A DNA stretch of 42,687 nt. Source: Pseudomonadota bacterium (GTDB lineage Bacteria > Desulfobacterota > Binatia > UBA1149). Below, in pieces: positions 10,221 to 17,537 of this stretch (position 1 is the stretch's first letter; the number at the start of each line of letters is the position of its first letter). The notes beneath the pieces are model-generated. The model ran no database searches. It had not been told where the DNA came from and was given only the letters and a program-made list of their open reading frames with translations. The stretch lies in the NCBI GenBank assembly GCA_014382245.1, contig JACNKC010000076.1, positions 1-42,687 on the forward strand, given 5' to 3'. The position numbers and the translations under genes are program-made.

Positions 10221-10862
10221 ATGATAGATTTTTATACCTGGACCACGCCCAACGGACGCAAGGTTTCGATCATGCTCGAGGAGACCGGGCTCGACTACCG
10301 TGTGCTGCCCGTCGACCTGCAGGCCAACGAGCAGGCGGGTGCCGAGTTCCTGGCCGTGTGCCCCAACGGCAAGATACCCGCCATCGTTGACCACGACACG
10401 GGGAGCGCACCTCTGCCACTGTTCGAATCGGGGGCTATACTGTTGCACCTCGCCGAAAAGACCGGGCAGTTTCTGCCTGGCCTTGAGCGACCGGCCGAGC
10501 GCGCGCGGGTCGTGCAGTGGCTGATGTACCAGATGAGCCACGTGGGACCCATGATCGGCCAGGCCGGACATTTTGTTAACACCGCCGAGGACAAGATCTC
10601 CTACGCAATAGAGCGTTTCGTGGGTGAGTCGATGCGCATTGTTGGCGTGCTCAACAACGCGCTTGCCGATTCTGACTACCTCGCGGGCGATTATTCGATT
10701 GCCGATATGGCCACCTATCCATGGATCGAGGCGGCGTGGGAGCCGTTCACCTCGATGTCCGAGGGCAAGGCCGAAGAGTTGGCAGCGCTCAGGGCGTGGA
10801 TGGACAGGTTGGCCGCTCGCCCCGCGGTCGCTCGTGGGATGGCCGTAGGTTCGGGGAACTGA
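10221..10862 (+). CDS. Glutathione S-transferase, YfcG/nu-class-like
   Basis: 213 residues. The N-terminal thioredoxin fold starts MIDFYTWTTPNGRKVSIMLE, matching the nu-class (YfcG/YghU-like) T-x-x-N active-site region. GKIPAIVD holds the cis-Pro and LFESGAILLHLAEKTG is the glutathione-binding turn; the helical C-terminal domain follows from about residue 90. Such enzymes act as glutathione- or disulfide-bond-dependent reductases. ATG 10221 has GGGAGGA at 10207-10213; the frame stays open upstream to 9714 but that part lies antisense to the SDR and is not coding. It lies 24 nt upstream of an aldehyde dehydrogenase, so probably one operon. Confidence 0.88.
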   Translation: MIDFYTWTTPNGRKVSIMLEETGLDYRVLPVDLQANEQAGAEFLAVCPNGKIPAIVDHDTGSAPLPLFESGAILLHLAEKTGQFLPGLERPAERARVVQWLMYQMSHVGPMIGQAGHFVNTAEDKISYAIERFVGESMRIVGVLNNALADSDYLAGDYSIADMATYPWIEAAWEPFTSMSEGKAEELAALRAWMDRLAARPAVARGMAVGSGN

Positions 10863-10886
10863 TAGATAGGCGAACCGGAGGATAAC

Positions 10887-12323
10887 ATGAAAGAATATCT
10901 ACAGTTTTATATCGACGGCGCCTGGGTAGACCCCGCGGGCAGCAACACTCTTGAAGTCATCAACCCGGCCACTGAGCAGGCCGTGGGCCGCATCGCCATG
11001 GGTGGAGCCGAGGACGTGGACCGCGCGGTCAAGGCCGCGTGCGAGGCTTTCGAGACCTTCAGCCTCACGAGCGTAGACGAACGCATCGCGTTGCTCGAAA
11101 AAATAGTGGCCGGCTTCCAGGCTCGCTACGAGGAGTTTGCACAGACGATTTCCTCGGAGATGGGCGCGCCGATCACGCTCTGCCAACTGGCCCAGGCCGG
11201 CGCAGGGCTCGCGCACTTTGCTGGCATGGTCGAGATAGCCAAGGGCTACGCCTTTGAGCAACAGCGTGGCACCACCATGCTGCGCAAGGAGCCTGTTGGC
11301 GTGTGCGGACTCATCACGCCGTGGAACTGGCCCATCAACCAGATTGCCTGCAAGGTTGCACCGGCCATTGCCGCTGGTTGCACGATGGTGCTCAAGCCGA
11401 GCGAGCTCGCGCCCCTGAACGCCTGCCTGCTGGCCGAGGTCATCCACGACGCGGGCGTACCGGCGGGCGTGTTCAACCTTGTTAACGGCGACGGTCCCTC
11501 GGTGGGCGCGGCCCTGTCGGCCCACCCGGGCATCGACATGATGTCGTTCACCGGCTCAACGCGTGCCGGCACGGCAGTGGCCGAAGCGGCCGCGACCGGC
11601 GTCAAGCGCGTGGCCCAGGAGCTGGGCGGTAAGTCGGCCAACATAGTGCTCGATGACGCCGATCTCGAGGCGGCGGTGTCGGGTGGCGTGCAGAATTGTT
11701 TTGGCAACAGCGGGCAGTCGTGCAACGCGCCCACGCGTATGCTGGTGCCTGCCGATCGCCATGACGAGGCCATGGCAATCGCGGGCAAGGCAGCCGAGGC
11801 GGCTGCCGAGGGCGTGGGTGATCCCACCAAGGAAGAAACCGTGTTCGGCCCGCTGGCGCACGTCGGGCAGTTCGAAAAGGTGCAGGGGCTCATCAACAAG
11901 GGCGTAGAAGAGGGAGCCACCCTGGTGGCCGGCGGCCCGGGGCGACCCGAGGGATTCGGCAAGGGTTATTTCGTGCGGCCCACGGTGTTTGCCAACGTGT
12001 CAAACGACATGACCATCGCCCGCGAGGAAATATTCGGCCCCGTGCTGTGCATACTGCCTTACCGCGACGAGGAGCAGGCCATCGCCATTGCCAACGACAC
12101 GGAGTACGGGCTGTCGGGCTACGTTCAGTCAGGAGACATTGAGCACGCCCGCCGCGTGGCGTCGCGCTTGCGTACGGGCAACGTGCACCTCAACGGTGCG
12201 GGCCCCGACTTCGCAGCGCCGTTTGGTGGCTACGGCAAGTCGGGCAACGGTCGCGAGTGGGGCGAGTTCGGGCTCGAGGAGTTTCTCGAGATCAAGGCCG
12301 TGCTCGGCTGGGAACCCGCCTGA
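10887..12323 (+). CDS. NAD(P)-dependent aldehyde dehydrogenase
   Basis: 478 residues, full length for the superfamily. TPWNWP holds the conserved Asn near residue 150, QELGGKS holds the general base Glu near 245, and GQSCNAPTR holds the catalytic Cys near 279. EEIFGPVL near 380 and the C-terminal GGYGKSGNGREWG complete the fold. It oxidises an aldehyde to an acid; the broad family (betaine aldehyde/aromatic aldehyde-like) does not fix the substrate. ATG 10887 is preceded by GGAGG with 5 nt spacing. With the GST upstream it may clear reactive aldehydes produced by the oxygenases encoded around it. Confidence 0.93.
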   Translation: MKEYLQFYIDGAWVDPAGSNTLEVINPATEQAVGRIAMGGAEDVDRAVKAACEAFETFSLTSVDERIALLEKIVAGFQARYEEFAQTISSEMGAPITLCQLAQAGAGLAHFAGMVEIAKGYAFEQQRGTTMLRKEPVGVCGLITPWNWPINQIACKVAPAIAAGCTMVLKPSELAPLNACLLAEVIHDAGVPAGVFNLVNGDGPSVGAALSAHPGIDMMSFTGSTRAGTAVAEAAATGVKRVAQELGGKSANIVLDDADLEAAVSGGVQNCFGNSGQSCNAPTRMLVPADRHDEAMAIAGKAAEAAAEGVGDPTKEETVFGPLAHVGQFEKVQGLINKGVEEGATLVAGGPGRPEGFGKGYFVRPTVFANVSNDMTIAREEIFGPVLCILPYRDEEQAIAIANDTEYGLSGYVQSGDIEHARRVASRLRTGNVHLNGAGPDFAAPFGGYGKSGNGREWGEFGLEEFLEIKAVLGWEPA

Positions 12324-12411
12324 GCGGTTTCCCAAGCACATGCCCATGAGTCGTGCCGCCGTCCTTGGTGGGTTGCGTGGCAGCCGTGGCAGGCAGTAGA
12401 GGACAACACGC

Positions 12412-13536
12412 ATGCTTTCACGACTCGACGATTACCCGGTGCACCAGGCGCCCGTTCCACTTCTGGGCCCAGCGACCAGCGACCGTAACGTATACGATCG
12501 CTACTGGATGAACGGCTTCGACCGTGACGGCGAGTTTTACTTTGCCTTTGGCCTGGCGCGCTACCAGCACCGGGGCATCCAGGACGCCGCCTTCAGCGTG
12601 GTGATCGACGGCCGCCAGTATGCCCTGCACGCCTCGGGTCGCGCGCCCGCGGAGCCCACCGATACCGCCGTGGGTTCAATGCGCTTGGAAATCACCGAGC
12701 CAATGCAGTCCATGCGATTGCTGGTCTCGCCCAACGAAGCGGGCATAGAGGGCGAGTTGGTCTACAGCGCGCGCACGGCCAACGTCGAAGAGGCGCGGCA
12801 GACCATGCGCCGCGATGGCCGGGTGATAATGGACGCCACGCGTTTTACCCAGTGGGGACGCTGGAGTGGGTCGCTGCGCGTGGATGGCCGCGAGCTTGAG
12901 ATCGACCCAGCGCGCGTGCTCGGCACCAAGGACCGGTCGTGGGGAGTACGCCCCGTGGGCGAACCCGATGCAGGCGGCGCACCGTCAGCCGAACTGCCGC
13001 AGATATTTTTCCTCTGGGCACCGCTGCACTGGGACGATCACTGCACGCACCTCGGCTTGTTCGAAGATGCCCAGGGTGGCAGGTGGCACCAGGGCGGTGC
13101 CGTACTTCCGGCCTATGCTTCGCTGGGCGAGCTGCCCGGTGTCGAAGATCCGGCTACCCGTCGCGCGCGCGCCGTGGATTACGAGGTCGATTATATTCCC
13201 GGCACGCGCCGTGCTGCGGCGGCACGCCTGCTGTTGGAGATGGGCGACGGAGAGCGCCGGGAGATAACACTCGAACCGTTGCTCACCTTTCGCATGAAGG
13301 GGCTGGGCTACCTGCACCCCGAGTGGGGGCAGGGCGTGTGGAAGGGTGAGCAGGCCGAGGCCGGCGAGAGCTGGGCCGTTGACGACATCGACGAGCTCGC
13401 CCTTGAAAACTTACACGTGCAGCAGGTGGTACGCGCCACCTGCGAGGGGCGCACGGGAGTCGGAGTGCTCGAGCAACTCGCCATAGGCCTGCACGCGCCG
13501 TCGGGCTTTACCGATTTTTTTGGCGGGGCCGAATGA
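12412..13536 (+). CDS. Uncharacterised CrtC/AttH-like beta-barrel protein
   Basis: 374 residues, no signal peptide. The motif KDRSWGVRPVG (near residue 176) and a hydrophobic sheet-rich pattern around it (FFLWAPLHWDDHCTHLGLFED) resemble CrtC/AttH-like lipocalin-type proteins, now usually listed as domains of unknown function in actinobacteria and delta-type lineages. A related protein occurs at 35905-36876, with DHSWG in the equivalent place. The enzymatic role is unknown; CrtC itself hydrates carotenoid double bonds, but that activity is not implied. The stop overlaps the next start (ATGA at 13533-13536), making a three-gene coupled unit with the two thioesterase-like genes. Confidence 0.6.
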   Translation: MLSRLDDYPVHQAPVPLLGPATSDRNVYDRYWMNGFDRDGEFYFAFGLARYQHRGIQDAAFSVVIDGRQYALHASGRAPAEPTDTAVGSMRLEITEPMQSMRLLVSPNEAGIEGELVYSARTANVEEARQTMRRDGRVIMDATRFTQWGRWSGSLRVDGRELEIDPARVLGTKDRSWGVRPVGEPDAGGAPSAELPQIFFLWAPLHWDDHCTHLGLFEDAQGGRWHQGGAVLPAYASLGELPGVEDPATRRARAVDYEVDYIPGTRRAAAARLLLEMGDGERREITLEPLLTFRMKGLGYLHPEWGQGVWKGEQAEAGESWAVDDIDELALENLHVQQVVRATCEGRTGVGVLEQLAIGLHAPSGFTDFFGGAE

Positions 13537-14024
13537 TGCCCCGCTACGCGCTCGAGCAGTTCTTTGGCGGCGACCACCAGCCCTTGGTGACGCACGTGCC
13601 GCACTGCAAGCACCTGGACATGAGGCTGGTCGAGGCGGCACCCTGCGCGGGAACGGTGAGCCTGCCCTGGCAGGAACGCCTGGTGGGTAACCCCGCTACG
13701 GGCGTCGTGTTCGGGGGGGTGATAACCACGCTGCTCGACCACGCATGCGGGTTGGCAGTGACTTGCTCGCTGGAGAAGCTGATCGCTATAGCCACCCTTG
13801 ACCTGCGCATCGACTACCTGCGCGCGGCCGTGCCCGGCTGCGAACTCTTTGCGCGGGCCGAGTGCTACAAGAGTACCCGCAATGTCGCGTTCGTGCGCGG
13901 CACGGCCTGGGACGAGGACGCCGATGATCCGTTTGCTACCTGTCTTGCCACCTTCATGCTGGGGGCGCACTCAGCCGGCCACGGTGCTGACCGGATGAAG
14001 AACGAGGCGGAGCAATCGTCGTGA
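13533..14024 (+). CDS. PaaI-type hotdog thioesterase-like protein (FGG variant)
   Basis: 163 residues, single hotdog domain. The PaaI active-site signature HGG-x6-D is present as FGGVITTLLD (about residues 60-69): the Asp is kept but the His is Phe. The strand IATLDLRIDYLRAAVPG is typical of acyl-CoA thioesterases. It starts in a 4-nt overlap with the CrtC/AttH-like gene and ends in a GTGA overlap with a second hotdog gene. It may hydrolyse an acyl-CoA, possibly as a heteromer with its neighbour. Confidence 0.82.
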   Translation: MMPRYALEQFFGGDHQPLVTHVPHCKHLDMRLVEAAPCAGTVSLPWQERLVGNPATGVVFGGVITTLLDHACGLAVTCSLEKLIAIATLDLRIDYLRAAVPGCELFARAECYKSTRNVAFVRGTAWDEDADDPFATCLATFMLGAHSAGHGADRMKNEAEQSS

Positions 14025-14410
14025 GTGCTATCGACGAGGTCATAGCGCAGATTCCCTACGCGAGATTTCTCGAGGTGCGCGAAGACAACGACGAAGACGG
14101 TTCGCTGGTGGTGCTTCCGTTTCGCGACGAGATAGTAGGCAACGTCAACCTGCCGGCGGTGCACGGCGGGGTGGTCGGCGCTTTTCTCGAGCTCACCGCG
14201 CTGCTGCAACTCATGGAACAGGGCCTGGAGCGGGTGCCGCGCCCCATTAACTTCAACATTGATTTTCTCCGCTCGGTCGGCCCGCACGACACCCGCGGGC
14301 GCGCCGAAATCGTCAAGCACGGCCGCCGCATTGCCAACGTACGCGTGCTGGCCTGGCAGGACGACCGGGCCCGCCCGGTGGCCGCCGGCATCGGCAATTT
14401 CCTCCTTTAA
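14021..14410 (+). CDS. PaaI-type hotdog thioesterase-like protein (HGG variant)
   Basis: 129 residues, GTG start at 14021 overlapping the upstream TGA. It carries HGGVVGAFLE (about residues 47-56), the canonical His-Gly-Gly followed nine residues later by an acidic residue (Glu here). RPINFNIDFLRSVGP gives the central hotdog strand. It is complementary to the upstream paralogue, which lacks the His. Probable acyl-CoA thioesterase; substrate unknown. It ends 13 nt from the convergent cycloisomerase-like gene. Confidence 0.82.
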   Translation: MSAIDEVIAQIPYARFLEVREDNDEDGSLVVLPFRDEIVGNVNLPAVHGGVVGAFLELTALLQLMEQGLERVPRPINFNIDFLRSVGPHDTRGRAEIVKHGRRIANVRVLAWQDDRARPVAAGIGNFLL

Positions 14411-14423
14411 AGGCGCGCGCTCT

Positions 14424-15272
14424 TCAGTACAGCCGTCCCACGAAGTGGGTGGCGAGGTCGAGCAGCAGGAGCATGCCCATCGAGGCCGCCAGGGCTTCGA
14501 CCACTACGCGGCGCAGGGGCCAGTTCTCGCCGGGCCGCTCATCCAGGCGGCGGAACATCGGGAAGCTCACGAGGAAGTAGCAGGCGTAGAACAGCGATCC
14601 CCACTTGAGCATGCGCGGCAGGTCGCTGTAGCCGAACTGCTGCTCGATGGATCCGCCGGCCATGAAAAAGGTCTCGGCCCAGGCAAACAGGTAGGCCACC
14701 GCCACGACCAGCAGCGGTTGCGCCCAGCGCGACGACAGCAGCGGCAGGCCGCCCGCGCGCCGAAGCAGCACGACGGCGGCCGCGTGGTAGCTCACAAAAT
14801 AAAACAGCGCCGAGGGGTACATGATCAACGGCACCGCCTGCGCGCCGCTGCCGATCAGGGCCGAGTCGAGGGTCCACTCGAGCTGCGGGTAGCGGTAGTA
14901 CATGCCGAGCACGTCGAAGAAGTACTCGCTACCGAAGTAGCTGCCCATCCCCGAAAATATGGCCAGCCACGCGGTGGCCTTGAACCAGTAGCAGCGCCAC
15001 CAGGGGCGCCCGGCCGCTGTCGTACGCCCGGCCAGGAGCGGCACCACGACCAGGGGGGCAATTATGGCCAGCATCGCCAGGTTGAGTGCCGAGTCGCCCC
15101 AGCGCTCACCGGAGCCTGTAAGCATGAGCGCACCCATGCAGGCCATCCAGTAAGGCGTGTAGAGCAGGAACAGTTTCTCGGCCCAGGCCTTGTCGGGGTT
15201 GGCCGAGAACCAGCGTGCAGCTGGCCGTTCGCCTCCGTCGTCGGCGACGGTATTCACTTGCGCGCTACTCAC
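14424..15272 (-). CDS. Cycloeucalenol cycloisomerase (CPI1) homologue
   Basis: 282 residues, polytopic membrane protein. It tracks the plant cycloeucalenol cycloisomerase family from end to end: WFSANPDKAWAEKLFLLYTP (plant NPSKRWGELFFLLYTP), YWFKATAWLAIFSGMGSYF, YFFDVLGMYY, FAWAETFFM, LFYACYFLVSFPMFRRLDE and VVVEALAASMG...LLLDL. In plants the enzyme opens the 9beta,19-cyclopropane ring of cycloeucalenol to give obtusifoliol in the ER membrane. GTG 15272 overlaps the upstream TGA by 4 nt, placing it last in an operon with an NTF2-like gene, a CYP51-ferredoxin fusion and another P450. Homology is clear (family knowledge from memory); the same reaction in this bacterium is inferred. Confidence 0.84.
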   Translation of the reverse strand: MSSAQVNTVADDGGERPAARWFSANPDKAWAEKLFLLYTPYWMACMGALMLTGSGERWGDSALNLAMLAIIAPLVVVPLLAGRTTAAGRPWWRCYWFKATAWLAIFSGMGSYFGSEYFFDVLGMYYRYPQLEWTLDSALIGSGAQAVPLIMYPSALFYFVSYHAAAVVLLRRAGGLPLLSSRWAQPLLVVAVAYLFAWAETFFMAGGSIEQQFGYSDLPRMLKWGSLFYACYFLVSFPMFRRLDERPGENWPLRRVVVEALAASMGMLLLLDLATHFVGRLY

Positions 15273-15805
15273 TCGGGGCGTATTTTCTCGTGGCCCGGAG
15301 CTACCTCACCGGCCACGGCTGCCTCGAGCCGCTTTGACATTCCCTCTCCCAGTACGCCGGCCTCTATCATCTCGAAGAACAAGGCGGTGACGTTGCCGAG
15401 GTCAAAGAAATCGGCCTGCCACTCCCACTTGAAGTCGCCCGCGTAGCGAAACCAGGATCCACCGATGCCTTCCACCGTGTAAGGCGTGCCGTCGGGCCTG
15501 CTGGCGTCGGCCACCTGTTTCCAGAAGCCGACGACCTCGCCCTGCTTCTCGTCGATGAGCACCTTCATGTAGGGGTAGTTCCAGCCGTCCAGTCCCTGCA
15601 TCTCGGTGCCCAGCGCCCACTCGCGGATCTGCTCGCGGCCGCGAGCCATGAAGCGCTCGTTGGGCCCGGTGTTCCAGCTGTACTCGGCGTCGTCGGTATA
15701 CATCTCGGCCATGGGCTGCCAGTCGCCGGCCTTCTCGGCACGGCGGTTGGCTTCGAGCCAGCGCTCTACCATTTCTTCGAGTTCTTCTCGCGGGTACGAC
15801 GGCAT
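15269..15805 (-). CDS. NTF2-like (SnoaL/ketosteroid-isomerase fold) protein in the sterol-type operon
   Basis: 178 residues starting MPSYPREELEEMVERWLEAN at 15805, chosen for its AGGAGGAA ribosome site at about 15811-15818; the open frame beyond it is antisense-like to the ferredoxin region. The pattern (GDWQPMAEMYTDDAEYSWN, RGREQIREWALG, WKQVADASRPDGTPYTVEGIGGSWFRY) is the NTF2/SnoaL fold. The fold includes ketosteroid isomerase, but I cannot point to its catalytic Tyr/Asp set. It lies 22 nt after the CYP51 fusion and overlaps the cycloisomerase start by 4 nt, so it probably acts on, or carries, the same sterol intermediates. A paralogue with the same REELEE start is at 41487-41966. Confidence 0.8.
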   Translation of the reverse strand: MPSYPREELEEMVERWLEANRRAEKAGDWQPMAEMYTDDAEYSWNTGPNERFMARGREQIREWALGTEMQGLDGWNYPYMKVLIDEKQGEVVGFWKQVADASRPDGTPYTVEGIGGSWFRYAGDFKWEWQADFFDLGNVTALFFEMIEAGVLGEGMSKRLEAAVAGEVAPGHEKIRPE

Positions 15806-15827
15806 AAAGTTTCCTCCTGTTGATTGC

Positions 15828-17537
15828 TCACGGGAGCGGGTCGCTGGCTGTTTTTTTGTTAGAGTCTGCTGTGCGGATGGCGCGGGTGGGGCAGTTGGCG
15901 GCGGCCGCGGCGACACCCTGGCGCTGGTTGTCGGGCGGTTGCGGGTCGAGCAGCACAACCTTGTTGCTCGCGGTGTCAACGCGGAACACCTCCGGCGCTT
16001 CCGATTCGCACACACCGTGGCCCTGGCACAGGTCGAGGTCGACGCTCACGCGCAGGGGGCCGGTGGGTTGAACGTCTGCCGCAACCCCGGCTCGTGTGGA
16101 TCCAGTGTCGGAGCTTGTCCGGGTCGGTCGAATGCCCTGGCCACGTCGGCGGTAGCGCACGCGAACGGGGCCGGCCGGTTGCACGACCATCTTCGTGTAG
16201 TCGGCCTTGTAGCTGTCGGGAGCATCGACCAGTCGAAACTCGAAGTTGGCCAGTAGCGAGGTCATGATGGCCTTGATCTGCATGAATGCGAAGGCCGAGC
16301 CCGCGCAGCGATGGCGGCCACCGCCAAACGGAATCCACGCAAACGGTTTCTCGTGTTCCTCGCGGCCGGGCAGGTAGCGCGAGGGGTCAAAGCTCAGCGG
16401 GCCGGGAAACGACTCTTCGAGCAGGCCGGCTACCACCGGTGAGATGGCCACCTGGCTGCCGGCCGGCACCGTGTAGCCGCCGTAGTCGAAGTCGTGAATC
16501 ACGCCGCGCAACAATATCACCAGCGGCGGGGGCAGCCCGAGAAATTCGCGCAGCGCGGTCTCCCGCCCGGGCCTCTCGCGCAGGGACTGGGAGCCCAGGG
16601 CATCCCACCCGGCCCTGATCTCGTCGGTTTTTGCCCGCCCGCGGGCCCGTACCGGGGGGGTGGGCCGCAGCCCGGCCCCCCACCAGGGGGGGGGGCCCGC
16701 GCCCGTGGGGGGGGCGGCAAACATGGCGGAAGTGAGTATGCCGGTGATCTCGTCGGCGGTAAGCGACGACCCGTCGCTGTAGCGCGCCTCGATGAGCACC
16801 TGCAGCGCGTCGTCGGCGCTGTCGCCGGTGACCGAGCGGTCGTCGATGATGTCGGTGATCATTTCGACCAGGCGCACGCGGGCGCGGTCACGACGGCGGT
16901 GCGCGGGGATGGGGATCGAGGGGTTGATGTAACCGATGGGTGTGACGCCGCCTTCGAGGTCGGCGTACACGCGCGCGAACTCCTCGTTCATCTCGTGGCG
17001 AAACTTGCGGCCGAGCAGGCAGTGGCTCGATGTGTAGGTGGTGAGCTCGGCGAAAAAAGCGAGCAGGTCGAGCTCGCCCTCGGCGTCGAGCCCAGGCCTG
17101 CCCTGGCCGTCGCCGTTATTACCACCGTTATTACCGCCGTACATCATGCCGTTCACTTCTTCGACAAACACCGAGGTGTAGCTGCGCATGTTGCGGTCGC
17201 GAAGCGCGGGCATGAGAAAGCCGAGTTGCTCGCGCAGGCGATCGAGCGGGGCGTCAAAGACCACGCCCGGCCCGAACACCGGCGTCATGATTTCGTAGGC
17301 TTCTTTCTGGCTGAGCTGTTCGTCTGGCGCGCGGCAGAAGGCCTCGTGGGCGGCGGGCCCGGTCATGAGTACGATCTTCTTGTTGAGCAGGCGAAACTCG
17401 CCCAGCTCACCACACTCGCGGTGTACGCGCTGCATGAGCGCGACCGAGTTGCGGCCGAATTCAACGGCGTGGCCGAGCAGTGGCAGCCCGCCGCTGACCT
17501 TGGACGGGGCCCGGCGGGCGGCGGAGCGGTCGCTCAT
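15828..17537 (-). CDS. CYP51-type sterol 14alpha-demethylase fused to a ferredoxin
   Basis: 569 residues. Residues ~10-470 resemble bacterial CYP51 throughout: VSGGLPLLGHAVEF, LMQRVHRECGELG, AYEIMTPVFGPGVVFDAP, LLAFFAELTTYTSSHCLLG, LVILLRG, haem loop FGGGRHRCAG (Cys near 411) and AFMQIKAIM. After a ~25-residue linker, residues ~495-560 form a ferredoxin with CQGHGVC and NCPTRAI, typical of [3Fe-4S] P450 ferredoxins. The architecture matches the CYP51-ferredoxin fusion of Methylococcus. It would remove the sterol 14alpha-methyl. The segment 272-338 (16524-16724) is abnormal: HHT reads PPT and ExxR reads EFLG, with alignment length kept, which points to sequence error rather than real change. 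It overlaps the upstream P450 by 4 nt. Confidence 0.85.
   Translation of the reverse strand: MSDRSAARRAPSKVSGGLPLLGHAVEFGRNSVALMQRVHRECGELGEFRLLNKKIVLMTGPAAHEAFCRAPDEQLSQKEAYEIMTPVFGPGVVFDAPLDRLREQLGFLMPALRDRNMRSYTSVFVEEVNGMMYGGNNGGNNGDGQGRPGLDAEGELDLLAFFAELTTYTSSHCLLGRKFRHEMNEEFARVYADLEGGVTPIGYINPSIPIPAHRRRDRARVRLVEMITDIIDDRSVTGDSADDALQVLIEARYSDGSSLTADEITGILTSAMFAAPPTGAGPPPWWGAGLRPTPPVRARGRAKTDEIRAGWDALGSQSLRERPGRETALREFLGLPPPLVILLRGVIHDFDYGGYTVPAGSQVAISPVVAGLLEESFPGPLSFDPSRYLPGREEHEKPFAWIPFGGGRHRCAGSAFAFMQIKAIMTSLLANFEFRLVDAPDSYKADYTKMVVQPAGPVRVRYRRRGQGIRPTRTSSDTGSTRAGVAADVQPTGPLRVSVDLDLCQGHGVCESEAPEVFRVDTASNKVVLLDPQPPDNQRQGVAAAAANCPTRAIRTADSNKKTASDPLP

Noticed and set aside
16524-16724. 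CYP51 as a pseudogene
   Set aside because: Frame and alignment length are intact and the damage is base-biased; sequence error is the simpler explanation.
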